64,000 nucleotides of DNA from Kaistia defluvii (GCF_040548815.1 NZ_JBEPSM010000004.1:248001-312000), one strand, 5' to 3'. Positions 28,606 through 38,919 are shown, counted from the first letter of the stretch. Numbers and translations are program-made. Notes: generated by a model from the sequence alone, not told the origin.

Positions 28606-30125
28606 CAGTTCACGCTCCGGGTGCTTTGGGTCTGGATGGCGGAGAGCAGGCGCTCGGGATCGAGCCGATCCGGCGACAGGGCCTGCTCGATGCGGCCATT
28701 CCGAAGGACGAGAATTCGATCGGCGAGCGCGATCAGCTCTTCGAGGTCCGTCGACACGAAGACGATGGTGGCGCCCTTGTTGGCGAGACTGCGCAGATGG
28801 TCGTGGATCTGCCGCTGCGACTCGACATCGACGCCCTGGGTCGGCTCCTCGAGCACGAAGAGCTGGCCATCGGCGAAGATGGCGCGGCCGAGCAGCGCCT
28901 TGCGCTGGTTGCCGCCGCTCAGGAAGCGGACCTCGCGGCTCGGCGCGCGCGGATTAAGGTCAAGCCGTTCCGACATGTCGGTCGCGACGCCGGCCTCCTG
29001 GCCGAGCTTCAGCCAGCCCAGCTTCGACAGCCGCCGGAGCGCCGCGAGCGAGATGTTCTTGGCGATCGACAGGCTCATCACCAGCCCACGCCCGCGCATG
29101 TCCTCCGGGATGAACAGCACGCCGCGGGCGATCGCCTCGCGCACGGCGCGGGGCGCATAGGGTTGGCCGCCGAGCGACATGCTGCCCGCGACATGGCGAT
29201 GGTCGAGCCCGCCGATCACGGCGGCGAGCGCATTGGCGCCACCGCCGATCAGCCCGGTCAGGCCGACGATTTCGCCCTTGGCAACCTCGAGCGAGACATT
29301 GTCGAGACCGCCCGCGCTGGAAACCCCGTCCATCACCAGGAACGGTTCCGTCTTGGGCCGTTCGCTTCGATGCGTCTCGACCGCGTCCAGCGTCCGCCCG
29401 ACGATCATAGAGATCAGCCCGTCCTTGTCGGCGCTCCGGCCCTCGACCAGCGCCACCTTGCGGCCGTTGCGCAGCACGGTGATGCGGTCCGAGATCGCCA
29501 GCACTTCGTCGAGGTGGTGCGACACATAGACGACCGCCATGCCCTGTCTGGCGAGGTCGCGGATCAACCGGAACAGGAACTCGGCCTGCGCCTTGTTGAG
29601 CGCCGCCGTCGGCTCGTCGAGCAGCAGCACATGCGCCTTTTCGCGCACCGCCTTGGCGATCGCCACCTGCTGCCGATCGGCAATATCGAGATCGCCGAGC
29701 CGCTGGTTGACGGGCAGATCGAGCCCGAGCCGGGCCAGCAGCTCGGTCGCCCGGGTCGCCATCGCCTTGTCATCGAGGATGCCGAACGCTTTGCGCGGCT
29801 CGGCGCCGAGGAAAATGTTGGCGGCGACCGAGAGATCGAGATGCAGTTCCGGGTTCTGGTAGACGATGGCGATGCCGGCCGCGCGCCCCTCGGCCGGATT
29901 GAGCGCCTTGAAGGCGGTGCCGCCGACGATGATCTCGCCGCTGTCGGGCGGCTGCGCGCCCGACAGGATCTTCATGAAGGTCGACTTACCGGCGCCGTTC
30001 TTGCCGACCAGGCCATGCACCTCGCCGCGCGCAACCTCGAAATCGACGTCATCCAGCGCGCGCTGACCCAGAAAGCTCTTGGTCACGCCCTGTACCTGGA
30101 TCGCGAGCGGTGAAACGGGGGTCAT
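28605..30125 (-). CDS. Sugar ABC transporter ATP-binding protein, RbsA type (two nucleotide-binding domains)
   Basis: A 506-residue ATPase with tandem domains. The first has Walker A GKNGAGKST (near residue 43), signature LGDLDIADRQQVAIAKAV (degenerate, as usual in this family) and Walker B VLLLDEPTAAL. The second has a glycine-rich but altered Walker A (GLIGGGANAL) and a good signature LSGGNQRKALLGRA with FVLEEPTQGVD. That asymmetry is normal for RbsA/MglA. ATG 30125 starts the conserved N-terminus; it lies 14 bases behind the oxidoreductase stop. Confidence 0.93.
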   Translation of the reverse strand: MTPVSPLAIQVQGVTKSFLGQRALDDVDFEVARGEVHGLVGKNGAGKSTFMKILSGAQPPDSGEIIVGGTAFKALNPAEGRAAGIAIVYQNPELHLDLSVAANIFLGAEPRKAFGILDDKAMATRATELLARLGLDLPVNQRLGDLDIADRQQVAIAKAVREKAHVLLLDEPTAALNKAQAEFLFRLIRDLARQGMAVVYVSHHLDEVLAISDRITVLRNGRKVALVEGRSADKDGLISMIVGRTLDAVETHRSERPKTEPFLVMDGVSSAGGLDNVSLEVAKGEIVGLTGLIGGGANALAAVIGGLDHRHVAGSMSLGGQPYAPRAVREAIARGVLFIPEDMRGRGLVMSLSIAKNISLAALRRLSKLGWLKLGQEAGVATDMSERLDLNPRAPSREVRFLSGGNQRKALLGRAIFADGQLFVLEEPTQGVDVESQRQIHDHLRSLANKGATIVFVSTDLEELIALADRILVLRNGRIEQALSPDRLDPERLLSAIQTQSTRSVN

Positions 30126-30139
30126 GGCCGTGGTGCCGC

Positions 30140-31282
<1,143 letters not shown>

Positions 31283-31303
31283 TTGTGAGGGTTCCTGAAG
31301 CCG

Positions 31304-32356
31304 TTATTCGCGCCAGCCATGGGCGTCGCGCACCTTGATCATCGCGCCCAGAACGTCGTTCCAGGTCTGCTGCGCCGTCATTACGGAATTGGGGAACATG
31401 CAGCCGTCCCAGGCGATGTGGCGCATCTTCTTGGTCAGGTTTCCCTGGTCGTCGCGCAGCCAGTAGCCGGCATGCTTGGTGACATCGAGCTTGCCGTTCG
31501 GGTCGGTGACCTGGACGTGGCGGCCGGTTTTCTCGTGGTCGCCGGAGCCGAACACGGTGCCGTCATTCTGGGCGACGTGGAAATCATAGGTCCAGGGGCG
31601 CAGCGCGTCGGCGACTTGTCTGTAGGCCGCGTCGAGGACGGAGCGGTCCTGCCAGTCATAGCCCTCGGGAAGCAAGCGATCCTGCTCGGCGTTGTAGCCC
31701 AGAGTGAACAGCATCGAATGCGCCATGTCGGCCTGGTAACCGACGACGCCCGGCATGTTAACCGCTTCGAGCAGGCGGACATTCTCGCGCCAGGACTGCA
31801 TGCCGCCCCAGCAGATCTCACCCTCGGCGACGAGGAATTCGCCATGATCCTGCGCCGCCTTGCCGGCTTCGCGGAACGTCTCGGCGATGATCTTGGTGTT
31901 GCCGACGGGATCCTTGTCCCAATCGCCGACGCCGGTCGAGGAATCGATCCGTATGCCGCCGGTCGGACGGATGCCCAGCTCGCGCATCTGCTCGCCGATC
32001 GCGGCCGCCTTGCGGACCTGCGAGACGAAGCGCTTGCGCTCCTCGGCCGAGCCCATCGCCGAACCGCCGCCGGCGCCCGCCCAGATCGGCGCCACGAACG
32101 AACCAACCTTCAGGCCATAGCCCGCAATGTGGTCGACCATGCGCTTGACCTGATCCTTGTCGCTGTCGATCGACAGGTGCGGATCGGCCAGCCAGAGATC
32201 GATGCCGTCGAACTTCTGTCCATCGACTTCCGCCTTGGCGGTCAGCTCCAGCAGCGTGTCCAGCGGAATGACGGGCTCGCCGCCCTCGCCGCCCTTGCCG
32301 ACGACGCCCGGCCACGCGGCGTTGTGCAGCTTCGGATAGTTGTTCGGATCCGCCAT
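31304..32356 (-). CDS. Sugar phosphate isomerase/epimerase, large TIM-barrel type
   Basis: A 350-residue TIM-barrel protein, first gene of the minus-strand sugar operon. Visible are FDGIDLWLADPHLSIDSD, GSFVAPIWAGAGGGSAMGS, FLVAEGEICWGGMQSW (metal Glu) and VGYQADMAHSMLF (Asp, His), typical of the xylose-isomerase-like epimerase fold. It differs from the shorter 25662 gene, so the operon carries two such enzymes. The start ATG 32356 (MADPNNYPKL) is behind GGGAGGAAG; a longer in-frame reading would cross the promoter region. Confidence 0.85.
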   Translation of the reverse strand: MADPNNYPKLHNAAWPGVVGKGGEGGEPVIPLDTLLELTAKAEVDGQKFDGIDLWLADPHLSIDSDKDQVKRMVDHIAGYGLKVGSFVAPIWAGAGGGSAMGSAEERKRFVSQVRKAAAIGEQMRELGIRPTGGIRIDSSTGVGDWDKDPVGNTKIIAETFREAGKAAQDHGEFLVAEGEICWGGMQSWRENVRLLEAVNMPGVVGYQADMAHSMLFTLGYNAEQDRLLPEGYDWQDRSVLDAAYRQVADALRPWTYDFHVAQNDGTVFGSGDHEKTGRHVQVTDPNGKLDVTKHAGYWLRDDQGNLTKKMRHIAWDGCMFPNSVMTAQQTWNDVLGAMIKVRDAHGWRE

Positions 32357-32556
32357 GTGCTCTTCCTCCCTATCGGACCCGCCCTCTCGGCGGCGATGGT
32401 CCACCTGCATGCGGGGGAGGAACGCGGTCGCCATGCAGGCGCATCTCTCCGCCGGCGGTCCTATCGGACTCCGTTCAGATTGCGCCACGCCGCGAGGGTC
32501 TCCTCCCCTGCGCGCCCCGACCGCTACCTCTATTGGCCGGAACGCAACGGCACTCT

Positions 32557-32574
32557 CTGTTATATTAGTGTAAC
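32557..32574. promoter_or_regulatory. Candidate operator in the sugar operon / GntR divergent region, site 1
   Basis: CTGTTATATTAGTG is followed by TAAC, giving an imperfect palindrome GTTA-N8-TAAC. Thirteen of its first fourteen bases recur inverted at 32755-32773. The surrounding gap is 521 bases (32357-32877) and has no gene. Confidence 0.45.
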
Positions 32575-32657
32575 GTGTCAAGCGGGCTTCAACGCATGGT
32601 TGGACACCTTGGGCAAGATTGAATTCCTGAGTTTTGTTGTCCGGTTTTTTCTGTCAT

Positions 32658-32672
32658 ATCGTTGATAACGAT
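32658..32672. promoter_or_regulatory. Perfect 15-bp palindrome in the divergent region
   Basis: ATCGTTGATAACGAT has 6-bp perfect arms around GAT, midway between sites 1 and 2. It is another operator candidate for the adjacent GntR protein. Confidence 0.45.
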
Positions 32673-32754
32673 CGGCTTCTGACCGCTCCCACGCATCGGC
32701 GCGGATCCTTCGGCTCACCGCGCTTCGAAGCAGCTGCGCTTGCGGTGGGGCGGG

Positions 32755-32773
32755 CCAGTAATATAACAGTAAA
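32755..32773. promoter_or_regulatory. Candidate operator, site 2 (inverted relative to site 1)
   Basis: Read on the minus strand the site is ACTGTTATATTACTG, sharing CTGTTATATTA with site 1. It is about 105 bases before the GntR start. Confidence 0.45.
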
Positions 32774-32877
32774 GCGGCACGGGTCGTGGGGGCGCGGAAG
32801 AGCTGCCGTCCGGCCCGGCGGGTGGCACCAGGTTCGGATTGGCTGCCATCGGCGAATTAGGGAGAGGATCCAAGCGG

Positions 32878-33582
32878 GTGGCCGAAGCGGCATTACTGCA
32901 ATTGCAGCTGGTCAACCTGGACCGCAAATCGCCGCTGCGCGACCAGATCTATCAGGTCGTGCGCACGCTGATCATCATCGGGCAATTGCGGCCCGGCCAG
33001 TCCGTCAACGAGGTCGAGATCGCCGAACAGCTGGGCGTATCGCGCACGCCGGTGCGCGAAGCGGTGAAGCGGCTGAGCGACGAGGGCCTGATCAACGTCT
33101 ATGCCCAGACCGGCACCTTCGTTGCCGCGCTCTCGCGCGACGCGATCGAGGAAGCCTATGTGATCCGCAACGCGCTCGAGGTCGAGAGCGTGCGGAGGGC
33201 GGCGGCGAAGATCAGTCCGTTCCATCTCGAGGAGCTGGAAGACATTGTCGGCCAGCACCAGACCGCGATCGGGCGCAAGCGCTACACCGACGCCATCCGG
33301 CTCGATGACCAGTTCCACCGCTATATCGCGGAGATCAACAATCTCTCGATGCTGTGGCGCGCCGTCGATATCTCGAAGGCGCAGATGGACCGCGGACGCT
33401 ATCTGGCGCTGCCGAAGCCGGGCTTGGGCGAGACGACGATTGCCCAGCACCAGGCAATCCTGACGGCGCTCGCCGCGCGCGATGCACAGCAGGCCATGGA
33501 GGCGATGCGGGTGCATCTCGACACCTCGCTGCGCAACACGCTGAGCCTGCTCGGCGACATGCTGGATCCGCCGGAAGGCTAG
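32878..33582 (+). CDS. GntR family transcriptional regulator, FadR/FCD subfamily
   Basis: A 234-residue regulator. Winged HTH at about residues 20-85 (SPLRDQIYQVVRTLIIIGQLRPGQSV, GVSRTPVREAVKRLSDEGLINVYAQTGTFVA), then an FCD domain with LDDQFHRYIAEINN and HQAILTALAARD. GTG 32878 is preferred because AGAGGA lies 9 bases before it; a TTG at 32839 is the alternative. Divergent from the eight-gene sugar operon, whose repressor it probably is. Confidence 0.88.
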   Translation: MAEAALLQLQLVNLDRKSPLRDQIYQVVRTLIIIGQLRPGQSVNEVEIAEQLGVSRTPVREAVKRLSDEGLINVYAQTGTFVAALSRDAIEEAYVIRNALEVESVRRAAAKISPFHLEELEDIVGQHQTAIGRKRYTDAIRLDDQFHRYIAEINNLSMLWRAVDISKAQMDRGRYLALPKPGLGETTIAQHQAILTALAARDAQQAMEAMRVHLDTSLRNTLSLLGDMLDPPEG

Positions 33583-33604
33583 CGCGCACGAACGAAGCGG
33601 ACGC

Positions 33605-33629
33605 GGGGCTCCCCCATCGGAAGAGCCCC
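33605..33629. terminator. Terminator between GntR and L,D-transpeptidase genes
   Basis: A 7-bp stem GGGGCTC / GAGCCCC with an 11-base loop in the 53-base gap between convergent genes, with TTCG behind it on the plus strand. Confidence 0.5.
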
Positions 33630-33635
33630 TTCGCC

Positions 33636-34301
33636 TTAGAGCACCACGACCTTCGAGCCGTCGGGAACCCGGCCATAGAGGTCGATCACGTCCTGGTTCA
33701 TCATCCGGATGCAGCCCGAAGAGACGGCCTCGCCGATCGACCAGGGTTGGTTGGTGCCGTGGATGCGATAGAGCGTGTCCTTCCCGCCCTGGAACAGATA
33801 GAGCGCGCGGGCGCCGAGCGGATTTTCCGGCCCGCCTTCCATGCCGCCTGCCCATTGCTGGTTGATCTCCGGCGAACGGGCGATCATGTCCTGCGTCGGG
33901 GTCCAGCGGGGCCACTGGCGCTTGTACTGGACATTGGCGGTGCCGGAGAACTCCAGCCCTGCCTTGCCGACGCCGACGCCATAGCGCATCGCCTTGCCGC
34001 CTTCCTGGACCAGGTAGAGATAGCGGTCATGCGGGTCGACGATGATGGTGCCCGGCGGCTGGTCGGTCGAATAGTCGACCTGCGTGCGGATGTTGCGCTG
34101 CTTCAACTTGTCGAGCGGGACGGCCGGAACCGGGAATTTCTCCGTCTCGATCGCCGCGTAATGGCGCGCCACCTGCGGATCGACCGCGGGCGTCAGCGGG
34201 GCGGAGAAATCGCGTCCGGTCGAGGCGCAGGCGGCGAGCGCCAGCGGCAGCAGGACGGCGAACGTCATCCGCCGTAAGAGGGGGGGAAGGCTTAAGGACA
34301 T
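33636..34301 (-). CDS. L,D-transpeptidase (YkuD domain) lipoprotein
   Basis: A 221-residue cell-wall enzyme. Lipobox LAAC with Cys25. The YkuD catalytic motif is intact: HGTN (His181) and SSGCIRM (Cys197), with the preceding WTPTQDM and GGPENPLGARALYLF stretches. Such enzymes make 3-3 peptidoglycan crosslinks or attach lipoproteins to the wall, acting in the periplasm. The gene stands alone, 52 bases before the downstream end of the DsbA-like gene on the same strand. Confidence 0.9.
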   Translation of the reverse strand: MSLSLPPLLRRMTFAVLLPLALAACASTGRDFSAPLTPAVDPQVARHYAAIETEKFPVPAVPLDKLKQRNIRTQVDYSTDQPPGTIIVDPHDRYLYLVQEGGKAMRYGVGVGKAGLEFSGTANVQYKRQWPRWTPTQDMIARSPEINQQWAGGMEGGPENPLGARALYLFQGGKDTLYRIHGTNQPWSIGEAVSSGCIRMMNQDVIDLYGRVPDGSKVVVL

Positions 34302-34353
34302 GCTTGGGGGGTTCCGTAGTGGTCACGAAGAAGAGGGGATGGGAGGGGCGGGA

Positions 34354-34980
34354 TCAGTTGGCAGCCTGCCGCCGGCGCGCTTCGGCGACCGCTTCCTTGA
34401 AGCCGTCATAGTCGAGCGTCGAGGCCCGGAAGGGGCCGATCAGATAGGTCGGCGTGCCGCTCATGCCGAGACCGTCGGCCTGGGCGAGGTTGCGCTGCAT
34501 CAGCGCCGAGATCTTCGATCCATGCGCGGTCAAATCCGCCTGCAGCCGCTTCATGTCGACGCCGGAAGCCTGAATCGCCTCCAGCATCGTGTCGCCGGTG
34601 ACGCCCCGGCCTGAAATGCCCATCAGCGCGTGATGCGCCGTCTCGTACTTGCCCTGGTAGTTGGCCGCCAGCGCGAACTGCGCGCCCTGAACGGAGGATT
34701 CGGTCAGGATCGGCCAGTCCTTGTAGACCAGGCGGATCTTGCCATCCTCCTTGACGACGCGCGCCAGGTCGGCCGCCGACGTCTTGCAGTAGGGGCAGTT
34801 GTAATCGAAGAAGGCTACGATGGTGACGTCGCCCTTGGGGTTACCGCCGGTCGGCGCCTCGGGATCGTTCAAGACCGCGTTGACATCGACGCCCTTGGCG
34901 ATGGCCGGCATGCCGTCAAGAACGAGCGCCGAGGAGGCAAGAAGGCTCGCGGCGGTTCCGAGGAAAAAGCGGCGGTTCAT
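34354..34980 (-). CDS. DsbA family thiol-disulfide oxidoreductase
   Basis: A 208-residue periplasmic thioredoxin-fold protein. Signal peptide RRFFLGTAASLLASSALVLDGMPAIA (twin Arg at the start, possible Tat-like). The active site is CPYC (Cys62, Cys65) in FFDYNCPYCKTSAADL, and the cis-proline loop is GMSGTPTYLIG. Close to the Com1/ScsC-type group. ATG 34980 overlaps the dsbD stop (ATGA), so it is co-translated with DsbD, which probably supplies or removes its electrons. Confidence 0.9.
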   Translation of the reverse strand: MNRRFFLGTAASLLASSALVLDGMPAIAKGVDVNAVLNDPEAPTGGNPKGDVTIVAFFDYNCPYCKTSAADLARVVKEDGKIRLVYKDWPILTESSVQGAQFALAANYQGKYETAHHALMGISGRGVTGDTMLEAIQASGVDMKRLQADLTAHGSKISALMQRNLAQADGLGMSGTPTYLIGPFRASTLDYDGFKEAVAEARRRQAAN

Positions 34981-36827
34981 GAAGGGCTCCATTCTGGAAA
35001 ACTGCTGTCCTTGGGCGCTTGGCTGCCGGGAGAGACGGCGCGCTCAAGCCGCTGGGCAAAGTCGTTGGCGGCGATCGCCCCGATCATGCGGGATCCGGCC
35101 AGTTCCGAGCCGGTGGCGCTGAGCAGGAACATCGTCGGCGGCCCGACGACGCCGAAGCGCTGCATGAGCTGGCGGCTGTCTTCGCTGTTCCGGGTCACAT
35201 CGGCCTTGATGAAAGTGACGCCGGAAAGCGGGGCTGCAAGACCGGGCTCCGCCAGAACGCGGTCGTTCGATTTGCAGACGGTGCACCAGTCTGCGGTAAA
35301 CGAGACGAGAATGGGGCGCCCCTCGGCCCTAGCCGCCGACAAGGCCTGATCCAGCGCCGCTTCCGAGCGAACGGTCAGCGCCTGTGGCACAACGGCCACA
35401 ACAGGCCCCGCCCCGGCGAGGAAAGCGAGCGGGCGCAGCGGATCCGTGCCGCCGCCGGCAAAGCCGACGATCATCGTCGCGCCATAGATGGCAAGCGCCA
35501 GCCCGGCGGACTTCTCCAGCCGACGGATCCAGCCTGTCGCAGCCGTCAGGCCGTCAAAGGCACCGAGGAACACGGCGGCGCCCAGCGCCCCGGCGCCCCA
35601 GACCGGCAGCGCAAATTCTTCCGGCAGCGCCCGCAGCAGCAGGGCGGCGGCGAGCCCGAGAAAGAAGATTCCGAAGGCCTGCTTGACCCGCACCAGCCAG
35701 GGGCCGGATTTCGGAAGCACCCGGCTGCCGAAGGTGCCGAAGACGATCAGCGGCAATCCCATGCCAAGGCCGAGCGCGAACAGCGCGGCCGCGCCGCGCA
35801 GGCCGTCGCCCGTCTGCGCCACATAGAGAAGGGCAGCCGCCAGCGGCGGCGTCACACAGGGCCCGACGATCAGGGCAGAGCCGAAGCCGAGACCGGCGGC
35901 GCCCGCGACCGATCCGGCCCGCGCCCCGGTACGCCCGGCGATCCATCCGGCCCAGCGCGCCGGCACCTGCAGCTCGAACAGACCGAACATCGACAGAGCG
36001 AGCGCAACGAACACCGCCGCCATCAGGCCGAGCGCCCAAGGGGCTTGCAGCACCACCTGCAGGTTCTGACCGGACCAGGCGGCGGCGAGGCCGAGGACGG
36101 CATAGGCCAACGCCATGGCGCCGACATAGGCGCTCGAAAGCACGAAGCCGCGCCGGGCGGATAGCTGTTCGCCGGCCCGCGCCAGCATGCCGGACAGGAT
36201 CGGGATCATCGGGAAGACGCATGGCGTCAGCGACAGGAGCAGGCCAAATCCGAGGAAGCTCACCAGCGTCAGCGCCAGGCTGCCGGCCATCAGCGAGCTT
36301 GCCGGCGGCGTTTCTAGGCCAGTCTCGGGCGGAGCGGCAGGCGCGACGGCAGCGGCCGACGCGGTTTGCGTACCAAAGCCAAGCCCCGTCTCGACATCCG
36401 TCAGCGCCAGTGTCGCGAGATCGACCGCCTTGGTGACCGGCGGATAGCAGATGCTGTCCTCGGCGCAGCCCTGATAGGTGACCCGCACTTGCCCGCTCGG
36501 CAGGGAGGCAGCCTCAAGGGGGATGGAGACGCGATCGCGATAGATCTCGCTCGGGCCGAAATTCGGGTCATCCTTGGTTTCGCCGGGCGGCGCGGTGATG
36601 GCGATCGGCTTGTCGCCACCGGCGATCGAGATCCTGTCGCGATAGAGATAGTACCCGGCCTCGATCTGCCATTCGAGCCGCAGCGGCCCGCCGGCATCGC
36701 GATGCGCGGCAAGACGAAACGCGGCATCCGCCGGCAAGGGCGTCTGCGCCCTCGCAACGGTGCCCAGCAGCGTGACGAAAACGCCAAGCGCCAGGATCAT
36801 GCGATAGAGGAAGAACTTGCCCGACAT
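34977..36827 (-). CDS. dsbD: Thiol:disulfide interchange protein DsbD/ScsB
   Basis: A 616-residue, three-part electron carrier. N-terminal periplasmic domain with the cysteine pair YQGCAEDSICYPP; central eight-helix domain with LSLTPCVFPMIPIL and IVGPCVTPPLAAALL, the membrane cysteines; C-terminal thioredoxin domain with FTADWCTVCKSN. Length and order match DsbD. It moves electrons from cytoplasmic thioredoxin to periplasmic thiol proteins. Start ATG 36827 has GGAG upstream. Divergent from the two-component genes; the shared gap holds a PmrA-type box. Confidence 0.92.
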   Translation of the reverse strand: MSGKFFLYRMILALGVFVTLLGTVARAQTPLPADAAFRLAAHRDAGGPLRLEWQIEAGYYLYRDRISIAGGDKPIAITAPPGETKDDPNFGPSEIYRDRVSIPLEAASLPSGQVRVTYQGCAEDSICYPPVTKAVDLATLALTDVETGLGFGTQTASAAAVAPAAPPETGLETPPASSLMAGSLALTLVSFLGFGLLLSLTPCVFPMIPILSGMLARAGEQLSARRGFVLSSAYVGAMALAYAVLGLAAAWSGQNLQVVLQAPWALGLMAAVFVALALSMFGLFELQVPARWAGWIAGRTGARAGSVAGAAGLGFGSALIVGPCVTPPLAAALLYVAQTGDGLRGAAALFALGLGMGLPLIVFGTFGSRVLPKSGPWLVRVKQAFGIFFLGLAAALLLRALPEEFALPVWGAGALGAAVFLGAFDGLTAATGWIRRLEKSAGLALAIYGATMIVGFAGGGTDPLRPLAFLAGAGPVVAVVPQALTVRSEAALDQALSAARAEGRPILVSFTADWCTVCKSNDRVLAEPGLAAPLSGVTFIKADVTRNSEDSRQLMQRFGVVGPPTMFLLSATGSELAGSRMIGAIAANDFAQRLERAVSPGSQAPKDSSFPEWSPS

Positions 36828-36869
36828 TGCGACTCCGTGCGGGATGGAGGCGCACCATCGGATGAGCAC

Positions 36870-36886
36870 CTTAAGCCAGCCTTAAG
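36870..36886. promoter_or_regulatory. PmrA/QseB-type response-regulator box
   Basis: CTTAAG-CCAGC-CTTAAG is a perfect match to the published direct-repeat consensus YTTAAK-N5-YTTAAK of PmrA/BasR/QseB regulators. It lies 40 bases before the response-regulator ATG (36926) and 43 bases before the dsbD ATG (36827). Confidence 0.75.
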
Positions 36887-36925
36887 TCTCGCGGAGAATA
36901 GAGAGCGAAAGCAGAGGATCCCCGC

Positions 36926-37588
36926 ATGCGCGTTCTCGTCGTCGAAGACGATCCAGTCCTGTCGGACGGCCTGAAGGTCGGCCTGGCGCTCGGCCTCGTC
37001 ACGGTCGATTGCGTGGCGAGCTGCGCCGATGCGCGCGCGGCGCTCGCCACCGCGCAGTTCGACGCCGTCGTGCTCGACCTCATGCTGCCGGACGGTTCCG
37101 GCCTCGACGTGCTGCGGGACATGCGCCGGGCGGGCGATGATACGCCTGTGCTCCTGCTCACGGCGCAGGACGAGACCCCCGACCGCATCCGGGGTCTAGA
37201 CAGCGGCGCCGACGACTATATCGGCAAGCCCTTCGATCTCGACGAATTGGCCGCGCGGGTTCGTGCAGCGGCACGGCGGCATGCCGGACGCGCCGCGCCT
37301 TTGATGCAAACCGGCTCGATCTCGCTCGATCCCTCGACGCTCTCCGTCACGGTCGCCGGCGAGCCGATTTCCCTGTCCCGGCGCGAATTCTCGGTGCTGG
37401 CGGCGCTGATGGAGCGGCCGGGCACGATCCGCTCGCGGGGCGAGATCGAGGAACGGCTCTATGGCTGGCAGGAGGAAGTCGACAGCAACGCGGTCGAGGT
37501 CCACATCCACAATCTGCGCAACAAGATCGGCCGCACCGCGATCGAGACCGTGCGCGGGCTCGGCTATCGCATGGGGTCGACGCCATGA
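36926..37588 (+). CDS. OmpR-family response regulator (PmrA/QseB-like)
   Basis: A 220-residue two-domain regulator. Receiver residues: Asp8/Asp9, phosphorylated Asp51, Thr79, Lys101. The C-terminal OmpR winged helix ends NAVEVHIHNLRNKIGRTAIETVRGLGYRM, the QseB/PmrA-like pattern. The PmrA-type box just upstream suggests it controls itself and dsbD-dsbA. It overlaps the kinase start by four bases. Confidence 0.93.
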   Translation: MRVLVVEDDPVLSDGLKVGLALGLVTVDCVASCADARAALATAQFDAVVLDLMLPDGSGLDVLRDMRRAGDDTPVLLLTAQDETPDRIRGLDSGADDYIGKPFDLDELAARVRAAARRHAGRAAPLMQTGSISLDPSTLSVTVAGEPISLSRREFSVLAALMERPGTIRSRGEIEERLYGWQEEVDSNAVEVHIHNLRNKIGRTAIETVRGLGYRMGSTP

Positions 37589-38919
37589 CCTCGCTGCGGC
37601 GCCGGCTGTTCTTCATCCTGGTGGCGGCGACCGGCCTGATCTGGCTGAGCGCCGGCGCCTGGATCTATATCGGCAGCCGCTCGGAACTCGAGCATGTGCT
37701 CGACACCCGGCTCCAGGAAGCGGCGAAGATGGTGCATTCGCTCGTCGACGCCCACACCATGCCGGCCTCGGCCGATGCCCTGAATGCCGCGCTGCCGGCG
37801 GAAGTACCCGGCTATGAGCGCCAGCTCTCCTGCCAGATCTGGTCGCTGGACGGCCAACTGGTCGCCCGATCGAGCGGCGCGCCCGCCGCCCGGCTCGCCG
37901 AGAACGTCGATGGCTATTCGGACCGGATCGTCGATGGCGAACCCTGGCGGGTCTACACGATCCAGGACCCGGTCAAGCGCGTGCGCGTCATGGTCGGCGA
38001 CCGCATCGGCCTGCGCCACAAGCTGGTCAACGATTTGATCGTCGGCCTGCTGGCGCCGGCGCTGCTGGTGCTACCGCTGTTCGGGCTTCTGACCTGGGCG
38101 AGCCTCGGGCGCGGCCTGCGGCCGCTTCGCAGCATGGCGACGGAACTGCAGGGTCGGGATGCCGAGGACATGCGGCCTCTCGACGCGAGCCGGCTGCCCG
38201 CCGAGGTGCAGCCGCTCGCCCACGCGCTCAACGCGCTGTTCGACAAGGTCGAAGCGGCCCGCCGGCATGAGCGCGAGATCACGGCCTTCGCAGCGCATGA
38301 ACTGCGCACGCCGCTCGCCGGGCTCAAGACGCAGGCCCAGGTGGCGCGGGCCGCCGCCGATCCGGCGGTGCGGGATCGCGCCCTGTCGCAGATCCTCGTC
38401 TCCGTCGACCGGACGACCCGGCTCGTCCGCCAGCTGCTGGTGCTGACCCGGCTGGAAGCCGAGGCCGCTCCCCCGCGTGAGGGTGCCCACAAGGCCAGCG
38501 ACCTGCTGGCGGAAATCGTCTCGACCGCGCCACCGCTCGCCGCCAATGTCCAGGTCGAGATCGATCCGGCGCTGGCGAGGCTGGCCTTGCCCGGCGCGCG
38601 CGACACCTGGATGCTGGCCCTGCGCAACGTGCATGAGAACGCCATCCACCACATGCCGGAGGGCGGCCTCGTCCGCTGGTGCGCGACACCGGACGGGCGG
38701 GGCGTGATGGCCGTCGACCAGGGCCCGGGCATTCCCGAGGAGGAACTGGCCCTGGTGACCCAGCGCTTCTATCGCGGCCGCCACAAGAGCACGTCGGGAA
38801 CCGGCCTCGGCCTCACCATCGTCGCCATCGCCGCGCGCCGGCTCGGCGTCGAACTGGTGCTGAGCAACCGGCAGGACCGGAGCGGCCTGCAGGCCGCCTT
38901 CGTCCTGCCGCGCGCGTGA
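37585..38919 (+). CDS. Sensor histidine kinase, QseC/PmrB-like
   Basis: A 444-residue inner-membrane kinase. Helix 1 about residues 8-29, periplasmic sensor 30-148, helix 2 about 149-172, HAMP, then HisKA with His238 in FAAHELRTPLAGLKTQ (Ala replaces the usual Ser before His). ATPase boxes: Asn352 (NVHENAIHHMPEGG), DQGPGIP at 378-384, GTGLGL at 405-410. The Asn-box lacks the common NAxKY form but matches the QseC group. The signal is unknown; the link to disulfide genes hints at envelope or metal stress. Confidence 0.92.
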   Translation: MTSLRRRLFFILVAATGLIWLSAGAWIYIGSRSELEHVLDTRLQEAAKMVHSLVDAHTMPASADALNAALPAEVPGYERQLSCQIWSLDGQLVARSSGAPAARLAENVDGYSDRIVDGEPWRVYTIQDPVKRVRVMVGDRIGLRHKLVNDLIVGLLAPALLVLPLFGLLTWASLGRGLRPLRSMATELQGRDAEDMRPLDASRLPAEVQPLAHALNALFDKVEAARRHEREITAFAAHELRTPLAGLKTQAQVARAAADPAVRDRALSQILVSVDRTTRLVRQLLVLTRLEAEAAPPREGAHKASDLLAEIVSTAPPLAANVQVEIDPALARLALPGARDTWMLALRNVHENAIHHMPEGGLVRWCATPDGRGVMAVDQGPGIPEEELALVTQRFYRGRHKSTSGTGLGLTIVAIAARRLGVELVLSNRQDRSGLQAAFVLPRA

